Shown here: in pieces, positions 1 to 5,239 of the stretch
How positions within the stretch are numbered: the stretch's first letter is position 1
Layout of the letters: each line of letters starts with the position of its first letter
Assembly (NCBI GenBank): GCA_012520135.1
Contig: JAAYOX010000322.1
Location: forward strand, 1 to 5,634
DNA from: Clostridia bacterium
Lineage (GTDB): Bacteria > Bacillota > DULZ01
DNA length: 5,634 bases
Reading direction: 5' to 3'
The notes under the pieces: model-generated
What the model saw: only the letters and a program-made list of their open reading frames with translations
Databases searched by the model: none
What the model was told of the DNA's origin: nothing
Made by a program: the position numbers and the translations under genes

Positions 1-7
1 AAGGAGG
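1..7 (+). promoter_or_regulatory. Ribosome binding site deciding the start of the DUF2148 gene
   Basis: A perfect AAGGAGG lies at the first seven bases. It touches the ATG at 8 but stands six bases before the ATG at 14, which is normal spacing. The start at 14 is therefore preferred. Confidence 0.8.
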
Positions 8-13
8 ATGGCT

Positions 14-535
14 ATGGACAAAAACATTATGGAACTGGTAGCAGGATTGATGGCCTTATCGGCTCGCACAGCCCCTAAGGCAGCGGGGAGAGATTTTCTA
101 GAGATTAAAGTGGCTACAGGGGACCAGCTGGAGGCAATGGCTGATGCCTGTGTTGCTCACAGCAAGGAAAGAAGCAATGCTCATTGGGAGCGGGACGGTG
201 AAAACATTAGAAAGTCGGATTCAGTCTTGTTGCTGGCACTGAAAGAGGCCAAGGCCAGCGGACTTAATTGCGGTGCTTGTGGCTTTGCCAAATGCAGTGA
301 ACTACCGGAGCTTCGTAGGACTGCTGATTTTGAAGGGCCTATTTGCGCTTGGCGTCTCGTGGACTTGGGTATTGCTTTAGGCTCTGCTGCCAAAACAGCG
401 GGGATCCTAAATGCGGACAACCGGATTATGTATCGAGCCGGGGTAGTGGCAAAACAATTAAAGCTCATTGAAGGGGAACTGGTGATAGGCATTCCTATTT
501 CCGCTACCGGTAAGAGTATTTATTTTGACCGGTAA
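14..535 (+). CDS. DUF2148 ferredoxin-like domain protein
   Basis: This 173-residue protein of unknown function belongs to the DUF2148 (ferredoxin domain-containing) family, which is common in anaerobic bacteria and archaea. The central motif CGACGFAKC gives a C-x2-C-x4-C pattern (C86, C89, C94), followed after 16 residues by C111 in GPICAWR. That spacing resembles the four-cysteine [4Fe-4S] domain of RnfB-type and corrinoid Fe-S proteins, so a single Fe-S cluster is a reasonable inference. A further cysteine, C46, lies in ADACVAH. No signal peptide or membrane segment is visible, so it is probably cytoplasmic. The start at 14 is chosen over the ATG at 8 because of ribosome-binding-site spacing. 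The gene converges on the MarR gene and ends at a hairpin 7 bases after the stop codon. The upstream context is cut off by the window, so it could be the last gene of an operon. The redox partner and reaction are unknown. Confidence 0.85.
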   Translation: MDKNIMELVAGLMALSARTAPKAAGRDFLEIKVATGDQLEAMADACVAHSKERSNAHWERDGENIRKSDSVLLLALKEAKASGLNCGACGFAKCSELPELRRTADFEGPICAWRLVDLGIALGSAAKTAGILNADNRIMYRAGVVAKQLKLIEGELVIGIPISATGKSIYFDR

Positions 536-541
536 TACTTA

Positions 542-573
542 AGGCTGAAGTCTTCAGACGAGGACCTCAGCCT
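542..573 (+). terminator. Terminator-like hairpin between convergent genes
   Basis: AGGCTGA (542-548) pairs with TCAGCCT (567-573). The stem extends inward to about 14 positions, with one A/C mismatch and one G-U pair, and closes on an AGAC loop at 556-559. AACTTTT follows on the + strand, a short U-run that suits termination of the DUF2148 transcript. The right arm includes the stop codon of the opposing marR-type gene. The - strand side lacks a T tract, so bidirectional use is less certain. Confidence 0.65.
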
Positions 574-995
574 AACTTTTCCGAAATAGAAAGCAGCAAT
601 TCCTCAAGTTTTTTAAAGTCTTCCGGCGGTAGTCCTTTCAGGAGACCGGCCAATTTTTCCGCTCTTTTTTCACTGAGTTCATCAACTAATTCCTGGCCTT
701 TAGGGGTAAGCTTTATCCAGACGATTCGCCGGTCGGCTTCGTCCTGTTCTCTGGCAACTAACCCTAGTTTATACAGGCGGTTGATCAGCCCTGTAATGGC
801 ACTTAAAGTCACTCCCATACAGGCAGCAATATCAGTGACTTTCAAACGTTTTTCCCGGGCCAGTAATCTCAGGGTAAAGAATTGTACTCCCGTAAGTTCT
901 TCATTCTGATCTGCCAGCATTTTTTTTAGTCGATGGGCGATCTCTCCGGTGGCGTAATCCAACCGGCGGGCAGTTTTTAAGTAGATGTCTTCCAT
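567..995 (-). CDS. MarR-family transcriptional regulator
   Basis: This 142-residue protein has the standard length and layout of MarR regulators. An N-terminal dimerisation helix is followed by a winged helix-turn-helix at about residues 36-100 and C-terminal helices at about 103-141. The recognition helix is about residues 64-76 (LSAITGLINRLYK). The wing carries the family D-x-R signature in EADRRIVWIKLTPKG (about 87-100). It has one cysteine (C59), inside the helix-turn-helix. MarR proteins bind palindromic DNA as dimers and usually release it on binding small phenolic or other ligands. The ligand cannot be predicted here. The gene is divergent from the DUF523-ybjQ-queT-niaR run, and a palindrome lies in the shared intergenic region, so it probably regulates that operon and perhaps itself. 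The ATG start is preceded on the - strand by AGAAAGGA, with a rather long gap of about 11 bases. Confidence 0.93.
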   Translation of the reverse strand: MEDIYLKTARRLDYATGEIAHRLKKMLADQNEELTGVQFFTLRLLAREKRLKVTDIAACMGVTLSAITGLINRLYKLGLVAREQDEADRRIVWIKLTPKGQELVDELSEKRAEKLAGLLKGLPPEDFKKLEELLLSISEKLG

Positions 996-1078
996 TGATA
1001 TTTAAGTCCTTTCTCTCTAGTAATTTTGGAGGCAGATATTGGTTTTGCCGGTACAAGAAAAGTATTCACAGGCGAAAA

Positions 1079-1096
1079 ACTTAATCTAGGTTAAGT
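1079..1096. promoter_or_regulatory. 18-bp palindrome, candidate MarR operator
   Basis: The sequence reads ACTTAA-T-CTAG-G-TTAAGT, so every position except one symmetric pair matches its reverse complement. It lies between the divergent MarR and DUF523 genes. Its right end overlaps a TATAAA (1096-1101) that could serve as a -10 element for the rightward operon. The size and symmetry fit a MarR-dimer site. Further TTAAGT half-sites occur at 977-982 and at 1002-1007, near the marR-type start. Binding by this regulator is inference. Confidence 0.65.
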
Positions 1097-1101
1097 ATAA
1101 A
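1096..1101 (+). promoter_or_regulatory. Possible -10 element of the rightward operon
   Basis: TATAAA sits 44 bases before the preferred TTG start. No convincing -35 hexamer is found at 16-18 bases upstream; the sequence there is A-rich. The promoter may therefore be weak or activator-dependent. Its overlap with the palindrome suggests regulation of transcription starting here. Confidence 0.35.
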
Positions 1102-1131
1102 ACGGGGTTGCTGTTGTGTCAAGCAAATTTA

Positions 1132-1136
1132 AGGAG
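1132..1136 (+). promoter_or_regulatory. Ribosome binding site deciding the DUF523 start
   Basis: AGGAG lies inside the longer open frame that begins with GTG at 1116, and no comparable site precedes 1116. It stands 9 bases before the TTG at 1146 and only 3 before the GTG at 1140. This favours 1146. Confidence 0.7.
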
Positions 1137-1145
1137 TGGGTGAAC

Positions 1146-1619
1146 TTGTACATTGTCAGTGCCTGTTTGGCGGGGGTAAAATGCAAGTATAATGCGAAAG
1201 ATAACTATGATCCCGAGCTCCATAAGTTCCTAAGTCGAGAGAAAGTCCAGTTGGTTTGCCCGGAACAGCTGGGAGGACTGACTACCCCCAGACCACCGGC
1301 GGAAATTGTAGGGGGTTCCGGGGAAGAGGTTTTATCCGGCAAGGCTAGAGTCTTAACCCGGGAAGGAATTGATGTAACCGAAAATTTTGTCCGGGGAGCC
1401 GGGGAGACTTTGCGCATTGCCCAATTGTTGGGGGCCAAAGGGGCTATTTTAAAAGAGGGAAGCCCTTCCTGTGGCAGCAGTCTCATCTATGACGGTACCT
1501 TTCGGGGTGTTAAACAACCAGGTCAAGGGGTTACGGCCTCTTTACTACGAAAAGAGGGATTAAAAGTCTACTCGGAGAATAATTTTTTGGAAAATATTAA
1601 AGAAAAAAAGGGGGACTAG
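1146..1619 (+). CDS. DUF523 family protein (TudS-like, probable [4Fe-4S] protein)
   Basis: With the TTG start the 157-residue protein begins MYIVSACLAGVKCKYN, which is how DUF523 (YbbK-type) proteins normally begin. The longer GTG start at 1116 would add an atypical ten-residue tail. Conserved cysteine motifs are SACL (C7), VKCKY (C13), CPEQLGG (C38) and EGSPSCG (C109). A TPRPPAEI motif lies at about residues 47-54. Characterised members of this family, the TudS desulfurases, hold a [4Fe-4S] cluster through three cysteines and remove sulfur from 2-thiouracil. C7, C38 and C109 are the likely ligands here. Whether this protein acts on thiouracil is not shown, because many DUF523 proteins are untested. 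It is the first gene of a compact operon. It ends 3 bases before the next start and lies downstream of the palindromic candidate operator. No membrane segment is visible. Confidence 0.88.
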   Translation: MYIVSACLAGVKCKYNAKDNYDPELHKFLSREKVQLVCPEQLGGLTTPRPPAEIVGGSGEEVLSGKARVLTREGIDVTENFVRGAGETLRIAQLLGAKGAILKEGSPSCGSSLIYDGTFRGVKQPGQGVTASLLRKEGLKVYSENNFLENIKEKKGD

Positions 1620-1622
1620 CAG

Positions 1623-1937
1623 GTGTTGTTGACAACTACAGGCACGGTGGAGGGTCATAAAATCAAAGATTATTTGGGGATTGTTACCGGTGAAGCCATT
1701 ATGGGAGCCAATGTGGTACGGGATTTTTTGGCCAGTGTTACCGATATCGTAGGCGGTCGTTCCGGAGCTTACGAGCAAAAACTGGCCCAAGCCCGAAATA
1801 TTGCTATCCGGGAGATGCAGGATGAGGCCAGAAGGTTGAATGCCAACGGGATTATTGGAATTGATATTGATTATGAAGTGGTCAGAGACGGGATGTTGAT
1901 GGTTTCCGTCAGTGGCACCGCCGTTTACCTGGAATAG
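1623..1937 (+). CDS. YbjQ/UPF0145 family protein
   Basis: This 104-residue protein belongs to the YbjQ (UPF0145, formerly DUF74) family, often described as a putative heavy-metal-binding domain. No biochemical function is established. The GTG start gives MLLTTTGTVEG, matching the usual MI(I/V)TTT beginning of the family. Other recognisable parts are YLGIVTGEAIMGANVVRDF (about residues 17-35), a helix AYEQKLAQARNIAIREMQDEA (about 49-69), and NGIIGIDIDYEVV in the C-terminal half. It has no cysteines, signal peptide or membrane segments. Members of the family form small pentameric rings in solved structures. The GGGGGA at 1610-1615, inside the end of the preceding gene, is the only ribosome-binding-like sequence, 7 bases before the GTG. 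Close packing on both sides suggests co-transcription and perhaps translational coupling. Confidence 0.9.
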   Translation: MLLTTTGTVEGHKIKDYLGIVTGEAIMGANVVRDFLASVTDIVGGRSGAYEQKLAQARNIAIREMQDEARRLNANGIIGIDIDYEVVRDGMLMVSVSGTAVYLE

Positions 1938-1947
1938 CAAACCTGAG

Positions 1948-2412
1948 ATGAAACGAGAGAAGATTGTCAGGGCGGCCATCATTGCCGCTGTTTACGTAGT
2001 ATTATGCTTGGCATTCCAACCTTTATCTTATGGGGTAGTACAATTGAGATTGGCGGAGGCCCTAACTCTCTTACCGATTCTTTTTCCGGAGGCGGTACCG
2101 GGGTTATATGTGGGGGCTCTGATTGCTAATATTTTCGGTGGATTAGGATTGGTAGACATCATCTGTGGCAGTCTGATTACTTTGTTGGCCGCCTATGCCA
2201 CCTATATGCTCAGAGAATCCCGTTTGGCCTATCTGCCCCCTATCCTGTTCAATGCTTTTTTTGTTAGTGCCTATTTACATCTCCTGTTCAATTGGCCTTA
2301 CTGGCTGAACGTTATCAGCATTGGGGTCAGCCAGACATTGGTAGTCTTTACTTTAGGCCATGGCCTGTTGGTGCTTTTAAAGAGATACAACATCGGTTTC
2401 AAGAGAGGTTAA
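1948..2412 (+). CDS. queT: QueT family transporter (queuosine-precursor ECF S component)
   Basis: This 154-residue, very hydrophobic protein has about five to six membrane segments. The best hydrophobic stretches are about residues 7-22, 38-61, 66-84, 96-113 and 121-144. Family signatures are FQPLSYGVVQLRLAEAL (about 23-39), GLYVGALIANIFGGLGLVDI (about 52-71) and the positively charged C-terminus. QueT proteins are predicted S components of energy-coupling-factor transporters for a queuosine precursor such as preQ0, preQ1 or queuine. The assignment in this family rests mostly on genomic context and preQ1 riboswitch association. No preQ1 riboswitch is visible here, because the gene sits inside an operon. 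The ATG at 1948 is preferred over the GTG at 1912, which would overlap ybjQ and add a non-family leader. The ribosome binding site is weak, so coupling to the stop codon 10 bases upstream is plausible. No ATPase or EcfT gene lies nearby. Confidence 0.88.
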   Translation: MKREKIVRAAIIAAVYVVLCLAFQPLSYGVVQLRLAEALTLLPILFPEAVPGLYVGALIANIFGGLGLVDIICGSLITLLAAYATYMLRESRLAYLPPILFNAFFVSAYLHLLFNWPYWLNVISIGVSQTLVVFTLGHGLLVLLKRYNIGFKRG

Positions 2413-2417
2413 GAAAC

Positions 2418-2422
2418 GGAGG
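2418..2422 (+). promoter_or_regulatory. Ribosome binding site of niaR
   Basis: GGAGG lies 10 bases before the ATG at 2433, in the 20-base gap after queT. Confidence 0.7.
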
Positions 2423-2432
2423 TTGGTAACTC

Positions 2433-2948
2433 ATGAGCGGTGAAGCCAGAAGACAGCAGATACAGGTCATCTTGGCGGAAAATGAAAGTCCCGTTACCGG
2501 CGGTGAGCTGGCCCGGCGGTTTGGGGTGAGTAGGCAGGTAATCGTTCAGGATGTAGCTTTACTGAGAGCTCAGGGGCATACTATTTTGGCCACCCCCCAA
2601 GGTTACCTGCTGTCGCGGGATAATCCTCAACCTTTGCACCGGAGAACCTTTGCTGTCAGTCATGGTGCCCAGGAATTGGAGCAGGAGTTGAATGCCATTG
2701 TTGATTGTGGCGGGCGAGTCATTGATGTTACGGTAGAGCATCCTCTCTACGGGGAGTTAAGAGGGCTCCTCATGGTGTCTTCCCGCCGGGAGGTGGAGGA
2801 ATTCATCACTAAATTAAGGACAAGCGGTGCTGCTCCCTTATCTCTATTGACTTCAGGCGTTCATCTTCATACGGTGGAGGCCCTGTCGCCGGAGGTCCTG
2901 GATCGGATACAGGAGAAGTTGGAAGCCTTGGGCTTTCTTGTTGGCTAG
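2433..2948 (+). CDS. niaR: Transcriptional repressor NiaR (HTH plus 3H domain)
   Basis: This 171-residue protein has the full two-domain layout of NiaR (YrxA). An N-terminal helix-turn-helix spans about residues 5-60 (GELARRFGVSRQVIVQDVALL) and a C-terminal 3H ligand-binding domain spans about 72-169. The 3H metal-site residues are all present: H77 in FAVSHG, E85, and H144 and H146 in SGVHLHTVEA. H103 lies in VEHPLYGEL. The spacing matches the nickel ligands of the Thermotoga maritima homologue as I recall them (H79, E87, H146, H148). NiaR represses NAD biosynthesis and niacin uptake genes in Firmicutes and Thermotogae when niacin is available. The next gene is an ECF S component with a dyad at its promoter, the expected target. 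Co-location with queT upstream suggests transcription from the DUF523 operon promoter. Nothing appears truncated. Confidence 0.95.
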   Translation: MSGEARRQQIQVILAENESPVTGGELARRFGVSRQVIVQDVALLRAQGHTILATPQGYLLSRDNPQPLHRRTFAVSHGAQELEQELNAIVDCGGRVIDVTVEHPLYGELRGLLMVSSRREVEEFITKLRTSGAAPLSLLTSGVHLHTVEALSPEVLDRIQEKLEALGFLVG

Positions 2949-3025
2949 GAACTTCTATCAATTTTTTCATTCCCAAACGGTACTCCTCTGAAGACCACGA
3001 TTAACAAGACGAGGACAAAAAATGA

Positions 3026-3054
3026 TTGACTATTGGAGAAAGCGGGTTTACAAT
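3026..3054 (+). promoter_or_regulatory. Sigma-A promoter of niaX
   Basis: TTGACT (3026-3031) and TACAAT (3049-3054) are separated by exactly 17 bases, giving five of six consensus matches in each hexamer. The predicted transcription start is near 3061. It lies in the 152-base gap between niaR and niaX, so niaX can be expressed independently of the upstream operon. The rest of that gap (2949-3020) shows no convincing terminator. Confidence 0.8.
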
Positions 3055-3065
3055 CTAGTTACAAC

Positions 3066-3085
3066 TGACAAGACACCTGCTGTCA
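3066..3085. promoter_or_regulatory. Candidate NiaR operator
   Basis: An inverted repeat TGACA-N10-TGTCA lies just downstream of the predicted start of transcription (about +6 to +25) and runs up to the AAGGAGG. A second GACA (3072-3075) forms a tighter GACA-N5-TGTC dyad inside it. NiaR operators are known to be dyads near the promoters of niacin transport and NAD genes, and the repressor gene lies directly upstream. I cannot verify the match to a NiaR consensus from memory, so assignment rests on symmetry, position and context. Confidence 0.6.
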
Positions 3086-3100
3086 AGGAGGAACGCATAC

Positions 3101-3598
3101 ATGAAAGCACGAGAATTAGCATTAGGAGGACTTTTTACCGCTTTTTCCTTACTCATACCCTTGGTCTTTGGCCCTTATCTCAGGATTGTGGCCGGGCCTT
3201 TTTCGGCAACTTTGGCTTCGCACGTGCCCTTGTTTTTGGGAGCCTTAGTCAGTCCCATGGCAGCGGCCATGGTAGGGGCTGCTTCTGCCCTGGGTTTTTT
3301 GATTACCATGGGTCCTCTGATCGCTGCCCGGGCTATGAGCCATATCGTGGTGGGGCTGGTGGCCGCTTTAATCATTCGTAATGGACAACCTTTTTACTTG
3401 GCTTTGCTGGCTGTACTGCCCATCCATGCGGGTTTGGAAGCTTTAATTGTTATACCTTTTGGTTTTAATGTGTACGATTGGGGGGTAGTAGTAGGGATCG
3501 GTACGGCTCTACACCATCTGGTGGACGGCGCACTGGCTGCAGCGGTAGCCAGAGTACTTGGTTTACAACGTTTATCAACTTGGGCATCGGCTAATTAG
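3101..3598 (+). CDS. niaX: ECF transporter S component, probable niacin transporter NiaX
   Basis: This 165-residue integral membrane protein has about six hydrophobic segments, at roughly residues 7-24, 38-52, 54-72, 77-93, 97-119 and 126-153. The size and the N-terminal helix with a GGLFTAFSLLIP motif are typical of substrate-binding S components of energy-coupling-factor transporters. Other recognisable stretches are SHVPLFLGALVSPMAAAMVG (about 40-59), RAMSHIVVGLVAALIIRNG and HHLVDGALAAAVARVLGL. Niacin specificity is inferred from the adjacent NiaR gene and the dyad at this promoter. By sequence alone another small vitamin substrate is possible. The ATG follows a perfect AAGGAGG (3085-3091) by 9 bases. 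The gene lacks EcfA and EcfT partners here, so it probably shares an energising module encoded elsewhere. No clear terminator follows the stop codon. Confidence 0.82.
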   Translation: MKARELALGGLFTAFSLLIPLVFGPYLRIVAGPFSATLASHVPLFLGALVSPMAAAMVGAASALGFLITMGPLIAARAMSHIVVGLVAALIIRNGQPFYLALLAVLPIHAGLEALIVIPFGFNVYDWGVVVGIGTALHHLVDGALAAAVARVLGLQRLSTWASAN

Positions 3599-3642
3599 GC
3601 GAATGATTTTTGCAAAAAGCCAAATAATATTCGGAAACTTAC

Positions 3643-3671
3643 TTGACCCTTGCCAGCCTTCCTGTTATAAT
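3643..3671 (+). promoter_or_regulatory. Strong extended -10 sigma-A promoter
   Basis: TTGACC (3643-3648) and a perfect TATAAT (3666-3671) are separated by 17 bases, with TG one base before the -10 hexamer (3663-3664). This is the best promoter in the window. Transcription is expected to start near 3678, about 114 bases before the oxidoreductase start, leaving a long leader. Confidence 0.88.
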
Positions 3672-3676
3672 TACAA

Positions 3677-3720
3677 TGTTCGATAGTTGGCTGACTTGCA
3701 GAGGTAAGATGACGGGAACA
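3677..3720 (+). other. Structured 5' leader segment, possible regulatory RNA
   Basis: The start of the predicted transcript can fold. TGTTC (3677-3681) can pair with GAACA (3716-3720), enclosing a small hairpin with stem CTTGC/GTAAG and loop AGAG. It lies directly before a terminator-like hairpin. I do not recognise a known riboswitch consensus, T-box or leader-peptide motif. It may be a cis-acting attenuator domain or the 5' part of a short RNA. Confidence 0.35.
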
Positions 3721-3756
3721 AACTCAAATGGAACTGTTTCTGTTTGAGTTATTTTT
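3721..3756 (+). terminator. Intrinsic terminator or attenuator in the leader
   Basis: AACTCAAA (3721-3728) pairs with TTTGAGTT (3743-3750). The stem continues through two G-U pairs and three Watson-Crick pairs to a CTGT loop (3734-3737), about 13 pairs in all. ATTTTTAT follows at once, a usable U-tract. It lies downstream of the strong promoter and upstream of the oxidoreductase, so it would end transcripts at about 75-80 nt unless bypassed. Confidence 0.7.
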
Positions 3757-3777
3757 ATGTCCTTAAAGCCACGGGAT

Positions 3778-3784
3778 GAGGTGA
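3778..3784 (+). promoter_or_regulatory. Ribosome binding site of the FAD oxidoreductase
   Basis: GAGGTGA, complementary to the 16S rRNA 3' end, stands 7 bases before the ATG at 3792. Confidence 0.75.
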
Positions 3785-3791
3785 TAGTAAA

Positions 3792-5201
3792 ATGAAGGAC
3801 AGTTATGATGTAATTGTGATTGGTGCGGGACCGGCAGGGATTTTTACTGCATTGGAATTAGCCCGGCTCAATCAGAATGCCAGTATTCTTATTGTTGATA
3901 AAGGACGCAGTATAGACAAAAGGGTTTGTCCTGCCCGGGAAACCCATGTGTGTCAAAACTGTAAGCCCTGTGCTATTACCAGCGGTTGGTCGGGAGCTGG
4001 GGCCTTTAGTGACGGCAAATTGAGCAAGTCTCCGGACGTGGGAGGGCGGATTACTGATTATATGAGTTTTGAGGATGCCCAGTCCTTGATTGATTATGCA
4101 GATTCCATCTATTTGGACTTTGGTGCCAGTGATACTGTATATGGGCTGAATACCAAACGGGTAGAAGATATTATGTATGAGGCCAGCAAGTATAGTATCA
4201 AACTCATTCCTTGTCCTGTAAGGCACCTGGGTACTGAACTGGCTTTTGAAGTGTTGCGTTCCATGTATACCCATCTGATGGAAAACACCAATACTGAGTT
4301 TTCCGAATTAACCACTGTCCAGAAAATTTTGGTAGATGACGGCAAGATTCAAGGAGTTTTGCTGAAAAAGAGAGGCCAGGATGCTAAAAAGGTAAAAGCC
4401 AAGTATGTAGTGGCCGCTCCGGGCCGGGGCGGGGCTGCCTGGCTGGCTCAGGAAATGCAGCGGTTAGGCATCAAGACGCAAAATAATGAAGTAGATATCG
4501 GAGTACGGGTGGAGGTACCCAATTCTGTTATCGATCATTTGACTAAAGACCTGTATGAAGCAAAACTGGTTTATTATTCCGATACTTTTGATAACAGGGT
4601 TCGTTCCTTCTGCATGAACCCGGGCGGTGTGGTATCAGAAGAACATTATGACGGCAATATTGCCGTCGTAAACGGGCACAGCTATGCTGATCCTGAATTG
4701 AAGACCATGAATACCAACTTTGCCTTGTTGGTATCGACCCGCTTTACGGAGCCTTTTAATGAGCCCATTGAATACGGCAGGTATATAGCCCGGTTGGCCA
4801 ATATGCTGACCGGCGGGGGAGTCATGGTCCAGCGGTTGGGGGATGTGCTGAAAGGCCGGAGAACTGATTACGACCGGTTGAAAAAATCGACAACCATTCC
4901 CACCCTGAAAAGTGCCGTACCGGGAGACTTGAGCTATGTGTTGCCCCAGCGTTATCTTACGTCCATTACGGAAACACTGAGGGCTTTTGACCATATTGCT
5001 CCCGGCATGTATGCCAGGAATACGCTGTTGTACGGAGTGGAAGTCAAATTTTATTCTTCCAAGGTGATGGTGGAGAATAATTTTGAAACTCAGATACCCA
5101 ATTTGTACGCCATCGGAGACGGAGCAGGGATTACCCGTGGCTTGATGCAAGCCTCGGTAACAGGCATCGTAGTAGCCAGGGATATTGCTGATAAAGAATA
5201 G
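3792..5201 (+). CDS. FAD-dependent oxidoreductase, COG2509 family
   Basis: This 469-residue protein belongs to the uncharacterised FAD-dependent dehydrogenases (COG2509), with the length usual for the family. An N-terminal Rossmann fold carries the dinucleotide motif GAGPAG (residues 11-16), with D36 at the end of the second strand (ILIVDKG). Next comes a cysteine cluster C46, C54, C57 and C60, then the family block SGWSGAGAFSDGKLS (about 64-78). A second FAD-contact region, KYVVAAPGRGG, lies at about 205-215, and the C-terminal flavin motif NLYAIGDGAG at about 437-446 is followed by GLMQASVTGIVVARDIA. It is probably a cytoplasmic flavoprotein. The substrate and electron partner are unknown. 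The four cysteines could bind a metal or Fe-S cluster or form disulfides, which is inference. The gene appears monocistronic, with its own strong promoter, a leader containing a terminator-like hairpin, and a hairpin after the stop codon. It shows no frameshift or truncation. Confidence 0.92.
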   Translation: MKDSYDVIVIGAGPAGIFTALELARLNQNASILIVDKGRSIDKRVCPARETHVCQNCKPCAITSGWSGAGAFSDGKLSKSPDVGGRITDYMSFEDAQSLIDYADSIYLDFGASDTVYGLNTKRVEDIMYEASKYSIKLIPCPVRHLGTELAFEVLRSMYTHLMENTNTEFSELTTVQKILVDDGKIQGVLLKKRGQDAKKVKAKYVVAAPGRGGAAWLAQEMQRLGIKTQNNEVDIGVRVEVPNSVIDHLTKDLYEAKLVYYSDTFDNRVRSFCMNPGGVVSEEHYDGNIAVVNGHSYADPELKTMNTNFALLVSTRFTEPFNEPIEYGRYIARLANMLTGGGVMVQRLGDVLKGRRTDYDRLKKSTTIPTLKSAVPGDLSYVLPQRYLTSITETLRAFDHIAPGMYARNTLLYGVEVKFYSSKVMVENNFETQIPNLYAIGDGAGITRGLMQASVTGIVVARDIADKE

Positions 5202-5239
5202 ACACCGGTTTGGCCTTGGGCGGTTTATTATCAATCATA

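Noticed and set aside
1097..1145. Possible preQ1 riboswitch for the operon containing queT
   Set aside because: I see no preQ1-I type stem-loop with an A-rich tail here or directly before queT.
1560..1982. 140-codon open frame on the - strand opposite ybjQ
   Set aside because: It covers the well-supported YbjQ gene and two gene junctions, and shows no domain-like sequence.
3022..3381. Open frame of 119 codons on + strand before and inside niaX
   Set aside because: It overlaps the niaX promoter and runs out of frame through niaX. Its sequence is Gly/His/Arg-rich with no family resemblance, and no good ribosome binding site precedes it.
3607..3618. Perfect TTTTTGCAAAAA palindrome after niaX
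   Set aside because: It is AT-rich, with no loop for a stable RNA hairpin and no GC stem. It is not convincing as a terminator, although it could be a weak protein site.
4635..5234. 199-codon open frame on the - strand opposite the oxidoreductase
   Set aside because: It is antisense to a clear FAD-binding domain, its translation resembles no family, and it has no promoter or ribosome binding site. It is a shadow of the real gene.
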